Assembly (NCBI GenBank): GCA_019454915.1
Contig: JACFNM010000061.1
Location: 1-15,908 of the forward strand
From: Chitinophagaceae bacterium
GTDB lineage: Bacteria; Bacteroidota; Bacteroidia; Chitinophagales; Chitinophagaceae
Direction of reading: 5' to 3'
Length of the DNA stretch: 15,908 nucleotides
Shown here in pieces: positions 1 to 6,644 of the stretch (position 1 is its first letter; every line of letters begins with the position of its first letter). The notes beneath the pieces are model-generated. The model saw nothing but the letters and a program-made list of their open reading frames with translations, was not told the DNA's origin and ran no database searches. Both the position numbers and the translations under genes were made by a program.

Positions 1-453
1 AATCCTTTCACAGGAGAAGCCCAGGTCAATACAGACGTTCCCGAATTTCTACTGCCCTATGTCACCTGTCATGAGATCGCTCATCAGTTGGGCTATGCAA
101 AAGAGAACGAAGCCAATTTCGTCGGATTTATTGCAGCCACTTCCTCCGATAACCCGTTATTTAAATACTCTGCTTACTTTGATCTTTTTTTATATGCTAA
201 CAGGAGTCTCAACAGAGCCGACCCGGTCTCTTCAAAAGAGCTAGCCGAAAAGCTTAATCCCGGAATTAAGGAGGATATTAATATTTTGAAAGCCTACTAT
301 ACAAAATATGAAAACCCGGCAGAACCGGTATTTCGATGGATTTATGGAAAATATCTTATAGCGAACGACCAACCACTTGGGATGGTAACCTACAGCGAGG
401 TCGTTGCTGATTTAATAGCCTGGCATAAAAAATCCGGAAGAATCGGAGGATAG
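1..453 (+). CDS. DUF3810 family protein, C-terminal part (5' end outside window)
   Basis: The reading frame is open from the first base and ends at TAG 451-453, giving the last 150 residues of a longer protein. Residues 24-28 read HEIAH, followed by GYAKENEANF, a zinc-metallopeptidase-like HExxH motif with downstream glutamates (E35, E37) that could be the third ligand. This motif followed by an F-x-G-F-I-A stretch and a short hydrophobic, tyrosine-rich segment matches my recollection of DUF3810 proteins of Bacteroidota, which normally have N-terminal membrane helices (not visible here). The biological role of the family is not established. It is separated from the sugar genes by 181 bases and shares no theme with them, so I treat it as the flank of the locus. 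Starting at an internal ATG would discard the HExxH motif, so the gene surely begins upstream of the window. Confidence 0.8.
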   Translation, partial: NPFTGEAQVNTDVPEFLLPYVTCHEIAHQLGYAKENEANFVGFIAATSSDNPLFKYSAYFDLFLYANRSLNRADPVSSKELAEKLNPGIKEDINILKAYYTKYENPAEPVFRWIYGKYLIANDQPLGMVTYSEVVADLIAWHKKSGRIGG

Positions 454-530
454 CCTTAACGCGTTTTTTTTAAACTCAATACCGGAAAATATCTTCCTCC
501 GGAAATATATGCTTACATTTAAAAAGTAAA

Positions 531-567
531 AATGGCATCCGCCTATCCGGCTGAACAGGGATGCATT
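531..567. other. Imperfect hairpin between DUF3810 gene and GH172 operon
   Basis: AATGGCATCC at 531-540 can pair with GGATGCATT at 559-567, leaving one bulged G and an 18-base loop. A-rich runs lie on both sides (520-532 and 574-580). On the minus strand the stem is followed by a T-rich stretch, and on the plus strand it is not, so it is not a convincing terminator for the plus-strand gene upstream. The rest of the 181-base gap holds a small CCGGA/TCCGG inverted repeat at 482-502 and the promoter-like motif at 610-617. I saw no open frame worth calling there. Confidence 0.3.
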
Positions 568-609
568 ATGTGCTAAAAAATCCCCTGCGAATCTGCTCAT
601 TCTTACCAT

Positions 610-617
610 TCTTTTTG
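610..617 (+). promoter_or_regulatory. Candidate -7 promoter element of the GH172-fucD operon
   Basis: TCTTTTTG at 610-617 differs by one base from the Bacteroidota -7 consensus TAnnTTTG and lies 17 bases before the ATG at 635. The ten bases TTTTTGTATC at 612-621 recur exactly at 7792-7801 upstream of the second plus-strand unit. I could not find a TTTG -33 box at the expected spacing. The leader would be very short, so this is a tentative call. Confidence 0.3.
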
Positions 618-634
618 TATCAAAAAACCTGAAA

Positions 635-1801
635 ATGAGAAAAATAATCTTTCTACTTGGCTTGTCCTTAATATCTGTAGCCACGGTAAATGCCCAGATG
701 GATAAGTTTAACGGGTTGAACATGAATATGGGTAATCTATTCCGCCTGTCGGATGCAAAGACCCGGTCCATCAGTCCCGAAAACTTTACGGGTGATAAAG
801 GAAAGGGCGGAATGGCAGACCCGGCCGTCAAAGAAAAGCACAACGTAGCCAACGCACACAATGCCGCCCGCGATTTAGGACAGGGATGGAAAGTAAATCC
901 CTACATCATTATTAAGGGAGGAGAGACTTTTACATTAGCAGAAATAGACGGCCCCGGAGCCATCCAACACATCTGGATGACACCTACAGGTGTCTGGCGT
1001 TATTCTATACTCCGCATTTATTGGGATGATGAAAAGGAACCATCCGTTGAATGTCCGGTTGGCGATTTCTTTGGAATGGGCTGGGGAGAATATGCTCCTC
1101 TGAATTCTTTAGCCATCTGCGTAAATCCCGGAAGCGCCTTCAACTGCTACTGGACGATGCCCTTTAGAAAAAAATGTAAGATAACCATGGAAAATATCAA
1201 TACCGACAATATGGTTCTTTATTATCAGATAGATTATACCCTGACAGACGTTCCGGAAGATGCAGGATATTTCCATGCGCAGTATCGTCGTGCCAATACC
1301 AATTTGACTTCCGATTATACCATCGTGGATGGAATCAAAGGTAAGGGACACTATGTAGGCGTATATATGGCGTGGGGCGTACATAACAACGGTTGGTGGG
1401 GCGAAGGCGAAATCAAATTCTTCATGGACGGCGACACCCGTTTCCCTACCATCTGCGGCACCGGAACGGAGGATTACTTCTGCGGTTCCTATAATTTCGA
1501 AAACAGGGTAAAACATGATTATGAAGTTTTCACTACTCCTTACTCCGGACTATCACAGGTTATTAAACCGGATGGTTTATACAAAACTCAACAGCGATTT
1601 GGCTTGTATCGCTGGCATATTATGGATCCTATACGGTTTGAAAAAAGCCTGAAGGTCACCATACAGGATCTGGGATGGCGTAGCGGCGGTCGTTATTTGC
1701 CTCAGCGCTCGGATATTTCATCTGTCGTATTCTGGTATCAGCGCGAACCCCATGCACATTTTCCGACACTACCCCGAAAAGATGAGTTGGAGATTAATTA
1801 A
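635..1801 (+). CDS. Exported GH172 (DUF2961) glycosidase
   Basis: A 388-residue protein with a Sec signal peptide (about residues 1-20, ending VNAQ), so probably periplasmic. The body matches DUF2961, now glycoside hydrolase family 172, whose characterised members include alpha-D-fructofuranosidases and exo-acting D-arabinofuranosidases. Recognisable landmarks are the N-terminal GPGAIQHIW (residues 106-114), VGDFFGMGWGEY (142-153) and the hallmark block GWWGEGEIKFFMDGD (253-267) followed by GTGTEDYF (275-282). By analogy with the family, E257 (or E259) and E279 are the nucleophile and acid/base candidates. Its length fits a single-domain member. It is first in a six-gene run, and the next gene starts 11 bases after its stop. 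The substrate cannot be read from the sequence; the fucose genes downstream and L-fuconate dehydratase's tolerance of D-arabinonate make D-arabinofuranose a plausible alternative to fructofuranose. The ATG at 635 is preferred because it gives a clean signal peptide. Confidence 0.9.
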   Translation: MRKIIFLLGLSLISVATVNAQMDKFNGLNMNMGNLFRLSDAKTRSISPENFTGDKGKGGMADPAVKEKHNVANAHNAARDLGQGWKVNPYIIIKGGETFTLAEIDGPGAIQHIWMTPTGVWRYSILRIYWDDEKEPSVECPVGDFFGMGWGEYAPLNSLAICVNPGSAFNCYWTMPFRKKCKITMENINTDNMVLYYQIDYTLTDVPEDAGYFHAQYRRANTNLTSDYTIVDGIKGKGHYVGVYMAWGVHNNGWWGEGEIKFFMDGDTRFPTICGTGTEDYFCGSYNFENRVKHDYEVFTTPYSGLSQVIKPDGLYKTQQRFGLYRWHIMDPIRFEKSLKVTIQDLGWRSGGRYLPQRSDISSVVFWYQREPHAHFPTLPRKDELEIN

Positions 1802-1812
1802 AAAGAAAGAAG
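1800..1812 (+). promoter_or_regulatory. Purine-rich ribosome binding region supporting a GTG start
   Basis: The stretch from the GH172 stop codon to GTG 1813 is almost entirely A and G (AAAAGAAAGAAG) and sits directly in front of the GTG. No in-frame ATG exists until codon 78, which would remove the N-terminal capping domain of the dehydratase, so the GTG is the sensible start. Coupling to translation of the preceding gene is likely given the 11-base gap. Confidence 0.5.
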
Positions 1813-3039
1813 GTGATTAACGGAATTCAAATACTGGACAAACGTTATAAATTATCTTCCGGAGCGGGCAGCGATTCAATCCATACCAACCCACAATATT
1901 CCTATGCTGTCACACAACTGACGGACGACAAAGGTAACAGTGGTTGCGGATTGGCTTTTACGCTTGGTCCGGGGAACGAACTTGTTTGTGAAGCTGCCCG
2001 CTTCTTTGCTCAAAAACTCGTCGGGAAAGATATCGAAAGTCTAATGTCGAATTTTGGCAACTGGTTTAAGCAGGTTTCTAATGATCAGTACTATCGTTGG
2101 CTTGGGCCGCACAAAGGAGTCGTTCACCTCGGATTAGCCAGTGTTACCAATGCCTGTTTCGACTTATGGGCTAAGACAAGGAAACTACCGCTTTGGAAAC
2201 TGCTGACTGAACTCTCTCCCGAACAAATTGCGAACTTACTCGATTTATCGTATCTGGAAGATATCCTCACCAGAGATGAAGTGATTTCGTTGGTTCAACA
2301 GCAACAAGTGCACAAAGAAGAAAGAATGAAAGTGATCCGGGAAGGCTATCCGGGTTATGATACTTCTGTGGGCTGGTTTAATTATAATGATGAACAGATT
2401 CGTGAAAACTGCAAGAAGGCTATTGAAAATGGCTTCAACGCGATGAAATTAAAAGTAGGTTCTGTCGATCCGCTTCGTGATATCCATCGTGCCGAAATTG
2501 TAAGGGAAGTGGCCGGCGAAAATGCCAGGGTTATGCTGGATGCCAACCAGCAATGGACAATTCCCCAGGCTATCGCCATCTGCAGCCACTTGAAAAACAT
2601 GAATCCCTATTGGATTGAAGAGCCTACGCATCCTGATGATATCCTCGGACATCAGTTGTTAGCAAGGGAAGTTGCCCCCTTAAAATTAGCGGTGGGCGAA
2701 CATATTCCCAACCGGATCATATTCAAGAACTATCTGCAGGCCGGTTGTGCTTCTTTTATACAGGTGGACGCCTTACGTGTAGGCGGAGTGAGTGAATTTA
2801 TCACAGTAAGCCTGCTGTCAAAAAAAATGGGCATTCCCGTTGTGCCTCATGTTGGAGATATGGGTCAGCTACATCAACATCTTGTACTTTTCAATCACAT
2901 TTCGCTCGGTCTTGAAAAATTATTTCTTGAATATATTCCGCATCTGAGAGACCACTTTGTACACCCGGCAAGAGTCAGGAACGGAGTATATGAAACCCCA
3001 ATGGAAGCGGGTAGTAGTTGTGACCTCCGGGATATTTGA
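1813..3039 (+). CDS. L-fuconate dehydratase (enolase superfamily)
   Basis: A 408-residue cytoplasmic protein (no signal peptide) that reads along its whole length like L-fuconate dehydratase (EC 4.2.1.68; FucD of Xanthomonas campestris, human ENOSF1). It would turn L-fuconate into 2-keto-3-deoxy-L-fuconate. Family landmarks: GSDSIHTNP near the start (19-27), RWLGPHKGV (95-103), EGYPGYDTS (177-185), then the catalytic barrel. The expected residues are all present: K212 and K214 in KLK, metal ligands D243, E269 and E296, and H346. The intervals 243-269, 269-296 and 296-346 (26, 27, 50) equal those of the Xanthomonas enzyme as I remember them (D248, E274, E301, H351). FucD also accepts L-galactonate and D-arabinonate, so the natural substrate could be either. 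Start GTG at 1813. The symporter gene follows after 42 bases. The sugar dehydrogenase and lactonase that should precede this step are not in the window. Confidence 0.92.
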   Translation: MINGIQILDKRYKLSSGAGSDSIHTNPQYSYAVTQLTDDKGNSGCGLAFTLGPGNELVCEAARFFAQKLVGKDIESLMSNFGNWFKQVSNDQYYRWLGPHKGVVHLGLASVTNACFDLWAKTRKLPLWKLLTELSPEQIANLLDLSYLEDILTRDEVISLVQQQQVHKEERMKVIREGYPGYDTSVGWFNYNDEQIRENCKKAIENGFNAMKLKVGSVDPLRDIHRAEIVREVAGENARVMLDANQQWTIPQAIAICSHLKNMNPYWIEEPTHPDDILGHQLLAREVAPLKLAVGEHIPNRIIFKNYLQAGCASFIQVDALRVGGVSEFITVSLLSKKMGIPVVPHVGDMGQLHQHLVLFNHISLGLEKLFLEYIPHLRDHFVHPARVRNGVYETPMEAGSSCDLRDI

Positions 3040-3081
3040 TAATCGTTTGCCTTGTTTTAAACACTATATATAAAAGCAAAA

Positions 3082-4734
3082 ATGATCACGGGTATAGACA
3101 TCTTCATAAGTATCCTATACATCATCTTTATTGTTGCTATCGGTCTATGGAGCAGTCAGAGAAGGAAAAGACAAGAGAGTCTTTCAGGAAAAGAATATTT
3201 TCTGGCGGGTAAAACGCTTCGTTGGCCGATGATTGGATTAGCATTATTTGCCACCAACATTTCCTGTCTTCACCTGGTAAGCCTGGCTCAAACCGGGTTT
3301 GATTCGGGATTACTCTATGGTAATTTTGAATGGATGGCTGTATTTACCCTCATCCTTCTGGCCGCTTTCTTCATACCATTCTATATTCGATCAGGTATAA
3401 CCACTCTGCCGGATTTCCTGGAAAAAAGATACAATAAAGCATGCCGCAACTGGCTGGCATTTGTGTCCATTTTATCTGCCATGATCATTCATATTGCTTT
3501 TTCCTTCCTTGCCGGTGGCATAGTGCTGGAAACGCTGTTTGGGGTAAATATGTATGTGAGTATTATTTTCATCGCTCTGCTAACAGGGTTATATACTATC
3601 GTCGGCGGGCTTAGAGCGGTTGTAGTTACCGAAACAATCCAAAGCATCGTATTAATCTCAGGAGCCATTATCATCACCTATTTTTCATGGGATAAGGCAG
3701 GTGGTTTTATCAATATGGTTGACGTATTGTCTCTGCATGGAGAAACAGACAAAATCAGCATGATTCGTCCACTCGGTGATCCGAGCGGCATGAGTTGGGC
3801 TGCGGTATTCTTAGGCTATCCTGTTTTAGGAATCTGGTATTGGTGTGCAGACCAGACCATCGTCCAGAGGGCGCTTGGTGCAAAGGATGAAAACCATGCC
3901 AAAGCAGGCGCTTTATTCTGTGGTTTTATCAAGATTTTACCCGTTTTCATTTTCGTGTTGCCCGGATTATTTGCATACGTCCTATACAAGACAAATGCAT
4001 TAGACCTGAGTAGCCTTCCAACAATTGTTCAGAACGGAGAAATCATTCCGGATTCAAAAGGAATTTACACTTTAATGATAACCCAATTAGTTCCCAAAGG
4101 ATTAATTGGGATTCTTGTAGCCGCCCTTCTTTCGGGATTAATGAGCCAGATTGCCGGCGCGTTGAACTCCATCAGCACGCTTGCCAGCTACGACATATAC
4201 AAAAGACTGAAGCCATTAAGTTCGGACAAGCGGTTAGTATCTGTCGGCAGATGGACTGCTGGTTTGGCATTAGGGACATCGATGTTACTCCTGCCTTTAT
4301 TAAATCAATATGCGAGTCTCTTTGAAGGCATCAATGATATTATAGCGCACATAGCGCCGCCGATCACCAGTGTTTTTTTGCTGGGAATTTTTTGGAAGAA
4401 AGCTTCGGCAAAATCTGCACAGTACACACTCTGGATTGGTTCCGTACTAGGCTTGGTGGTATATGTAATCAATAAAGTATCAAACAAAGATTCTTTTTTC
4501 GCCAATATTCCTTTTATGATGATGGCATTTTATCTTTTTTGCATTTGTCTTATTCTGCAAACAAGTCTGTCGTATATCTTCCCCGTGCAGCATACCCGGG
4601 AAAGTAGTACATTGTACTGGAAATCCATCAGTGAGCCGCTGCAAATAAAAGGATGGAACGGAGCAGGCAATTATAAATTCTTATCGCTATTACTCATCAC
4701 GGTTATGGGCATTCTCTACTGGGTATTCAAATAG
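3082..4734 (+). CDS. SSS-family sodium/sugar symporter
   Basis: A 550-residue integral inner-membrane protein with about 13-14 hydrophobic segments, the usual size for the sodium:solute symporter family (SLC5/vSGLT type). Supporting motifs: GGLRAVVVTETIQ (residues 175-187, the family's conserved loop, with TE where TD is usual), WYWCADQTIVQR (252-263, typical of sugar-transporting members) and the segment LNSISTLASYDIYKR (361-375), matching the Na2 sodium-site region of vSGLT, with S363, S365 and T366 as ligand candidates. A final helix (532-549) closes the chain. Placed between L-fuconate dehydratase and the alpha-L-fucosidase, it is probably the importer for the free monosaccharide released in the periplasm, L-fucose being the first guess. 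The substrate cannot be proven from sequence. The GH29 gene starts 9 bases after its stop, so the two are surely co-transcribed. Confidence 0.88.
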   Translation: MITGIDIFISILYIIFIVAIGLWSSQRRKRQESLSGKEYFLAGKTLRWPMIGLALFATNISCLHLVSLAQTGFDSGLLYGNFEWMAVFTLILLAAFFIPFYIRSGITTLPDFLEKRYNKACRNWLAFVSILSAMIIHIAFSFLAGGIVLETLFGVNMYVSIIFIALLTGLYTIVGGLRAVVVTETIQSIVLISGAIIITYFSWDKAGGFINMVDVLSLHGETDKISMIRPLGDPSGMSWAAVFLGYPVLGIWYWCADQTIVQRALGAKDENHAKAGALFCGFIKILPVFIFVLPGLFAYVLYKTNALDLSSLPTIVQNGEIIPDSKGIYTLMITQLVPKGLIGILVAALLSGLMSQIAGALNSISTLASYDIYKRLKPLSSDKRLVSVGRWTAGLALGTSMLLLPLLNQYASLFEGINDIIAHIAPPITSVFLLGIFWKKASAKSAQYTLWIGSVLGLVVYVINKVSNKDSFFANIPFMMMAFYLFCICLILQTSLSYIFPVQHTRESSTLYWKSISEPLQIKGWNGAGNYKFLSLLLITVMGILYWVFK

Positions 4735-4743
4735 AAAAAAAAT

Positions 4744-6087
4744 ATGCGTATGAAAAATTCAACACCAGACAAAAAGGTAAATTCATCTCTCCGGCTTTTT
4801 AGTCTCATCCTGTTCCTTTGTGTTGCATATTCATTCACTTATGGACAGCAGACAGGAGCATCCGCTTCATTGAAAAATTTTATGGATAACCGGTTTGGAT
4901 TATTTATCCATTGGGGGCCGGTAAGCCTGCGTGGAACAGAAATTGGATGGAGCCGCGATCGTGAAGTACCCAAAGATGATTATGACAGCCTGTATAAAGA
5001 ATTCAATCCGGTATTGTACGATGCTGATGCCTGGGTTAGCCTGGCCAAAGAAGCAGGCATGAAATATCTTACGATTACAACACGTCATCACGACGGGTTT
5101 TGTATTTGGCCCACAAAATATACCGATTACAATATTTCCAATACGCCCTATAAAAAAGATATTTTAAAGCCACTGAGTGAAGCCTGTAAAAAGTATGGCA
5201 TTAAACTGTGCTTTTATTACTCTATACTCGACTGGCATCATCCGGATTATCCTATTCATTCTGCCTATGATACTACCCTTGATCCTCATGCCAACATGGG
5301 CAGATATATTTTATTCATGAAAGATCAACTCCGCGAGCTTATCACTAACTATAATCCCTATATGCTCTGGTTTGACGGACAATGGGAAAAGCCATGGACG
5401 GATGAAATGGGTAAAGAATTATACAATTATGTAAAAGGATTAAAGCCCGATATTATAACCAACAACCGGTTAGGTAAGGAAATGGCTGCTACGAATAATA
5501 AGAAAATTGATGTATTGAAAATGATTGGTGATTACGATACGCCTGAACAGGTAGTGGGCAGGCTGAATATGGAGCTACCCTGGGAAAGTTGCTTTACCCT
5601 CGGTCAACAATGGGCATGGAAACCCAATGATAAAATTTCATCTTTGAGTAACTGCCTTTCAATTCTGTCGAAGACTGCCGGCAGCAACGGGAACCTGTTA
5701 CTTAATGTAGGTCCCATGCCCGACGGAAGAATAGAAATGCGGCAAGCAAAAAGACTAAAGGAGATCGGAAGATGGCTTGAGGAAAACGGGGCGGCAATCT
5801 ATAGTACCAAAGGAGGTCCTTTTCCTCCAACCGGTTCCTTTGCAACCACACGTAAGGGGAATAAGATATATATACACGTACTCGAACCTGATCTATCAAC
5901 ACTTTCATTGCCTTTAATACCAGAGAGGAAAATAAACCGGGCCTATACAATGAGTGGAGAGAGATTGTCCGTAACAACAGGTGAAGAATCTTTCACAATA
6001 AAATTATCTTCTGAAAAACATCAGCTGCAATACATAGTTATACTCGAGCTGGATGGTGATGCAGAAACCATTCCCATTATACAATAA
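4744..6087 (+). CDS. Exported GH29 alpha-L-fucosidase
   Basis: A 447-residue protein with an N-terminal signal peptide (a basic stretch 1-17, hydrophobic core 18-32, ending YGQQ), followed by a GH29 (alpha/beta) barrel. Family motifs: RFGLFIHWGPVSL (50-62), TTRHHDGFCIW (112-122), LCFYYSILDWHH (155-166) and MLWFDGQW (207-214), where D211 is the expected catalytic nucleophile of this retaining family. The acid/base is less conserved; E268 in DTPEQ is a candidate because its spacing from D211 resembles that of a characterised Bacteroides GH29 enzyme. The C-terminal portion from about 355 is a beta-rich domain. It would release L-fucose from glycans in the periplasm. The distal half of the active site (WESCFTLGQQWAW, 280-292) resembles the WExxxTlxxxWgY pattern of the family. 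An alternative ATG two codons in makes no difference to the product. Confidence 0.92.
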   Translation: MRMKNSTPDKKVNSSLRLFSLILFLCVAYSFTYGQQTGASASLKNFMDNRFGLFIHWGPVSLRGTEIGWSRDREVPKDDYDSLYKEFNPVLYDADAWVSLAKEAGMKYLTITTRHHDGFCIWPTKYTDYNISNTPYKKDILKPLSEACKKYGIKLCFYYSILDWHHPDYPIHSAYDTTLDPHANMGRYILFMKDQLRELITNYNPYMLWFDGQWEKPWTDEMGKELYNYVKGLKPDIITNNRLGKEMAATNNKKIDVLKMIGDYDTPEQVVGRLNMELPWESCFTLGQQWAWKPNDKISSLSNCLSILSKTAGSNGNLLLNVGPMPDGRIEMRQAKRLKEIGRWLEENGAAIYSTKGGPFPPTGSFATTRKGNKIYIHVLEPDLSTLSLPLIPERKINRAYTMSGERLSVTTGEESFTIKLSSEKHQLQYIVILELDGDAETIPIIQ

Positions 6088-6121
6088 GTTTACATAAAAT
6101 AAAACAAAACCAATAAGCAGG

Positions 6122-6598
6122 ATGAAAATGAATTTTATCTGTTGCTGTTATTTACTGGCGCCACTCATTTTTTCAAGTTGTAATTCAGCAATTCCGAATC
6201 ATGAGGAGGAATTTTCTTCAGCGTCAGTTGCCAACCATGCAGCAAAAAATTCCACCGGTGAAACCCGTTACGGCATGGTCACCGGCCTTAAGGCAGACAA
6301 GATAGAAGATTATAAGAAATTACATGCTGCCGCCTGGCCTCAGGTAAAGAAAAAAATAACCGAATGTAATATTCATAATTATTCCATCTATTTAAAGGAA
6401 ATTGACGGGAAGTTTTATCTGTTCAGCTATTGGGAATACACCGGTGAAGATTTTGATGCCGACATGAAAAATATGGCAGCCGATTCGACAACCCAGGAAT
6501 GGTGGAAACTGACAGCACCCATGCAGTTGCCACTACCGGAAGCTGCTGAAAAAGGAGAAACCTGGAGCAGGATGGAGGAAGTATTTCATCAGGATTAA
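6122..6598 (+). CDS. Lipoprotein L-rhamnose/L-fucose mutarotase (RhaM/YiiL family)
   Basis: A 158-residue protein made of a lipoprotein-type signal (lipobox IFSSC, predicted lipidated C20), a linker to about residue 48, and a RhaM-type mutarotase domain (about 49-157). The domain aligns by eye with E. coli RhaM: EDYKKLHAAAWPQV (62-75) corresponds to EEYQRRHNPIWPEL, placing Y64 and H68 at the positions of the catalytic Y18 and H22; NYSIYL (86-91) and the WWK triplet (127-129) are also shared. The family interconverts alpha and beta anomers of 6-deoxyhexoses. Typical members are about 100-110 residues and cytoplasmic, so the exported lipid-anchored form is unusual. Between the fucosidase and a secreted oxidoreductase, it probably acts on L-fucose at the periplasmic side of the inner membrane or on the outer membrane. 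Phenylalanine at the -3 position makes the lipobox slightly atypical. Confidence 0.85.
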   Translation: MKMNFICCCYLLAPLIFSSCNSAIPNHEEEFSSASVANHAAKNSTGETRYGMVTGLKADKIEDYKKLHAAAWPQVKKKITECNIHNYSIYLKEIDGKFYLFSYWEYTGEDFDADMKNMAADSTTQEWWKLTAPMQLPLPEAAEKGETWSRMEEVFHQD

Positions 6599-6644
6599 AC
6601 ACGTATTGATTAGACATATAACATTCTCAAAGCATCATTTTATC

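Noticed and set aside
458..468. AACGCGTT followed by Ts, as a terminator of the DUF3810 gene
   Set aside because: The palindrome has no loop and could not form a terminator hairpin.
412..861. Minus-strand open frame of 149 codons across the 454-634 gap
   Set aside because: It overlaps the ends of two well-supported plus-strand genes, its sequence is low in recognisable motifs and it has no family resemblance.
1109..1516. Minus-strand open frame of 135 codons inside the GH172 gene
   Set aside because: It is entirely antisense to the conserved catalytic region of GH172 and looks like a shadow of its codon pattern.
3046..3080. Possible promoter (TTTG, then TATAAAAG after 19 bases) before the symporter gene
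   Set aside because: The spacing is right but the -7 box lacks the TTTG portion, and the 42-base gap is well explained as internal to an operon.
6606..6644. TTG start extending the Gfo/Idh/MocA protein by 13 residues
   Set aside because: The added residues are not hydrophobic or conserved, while ATG 6645 opens directly into a normal signal peptide.
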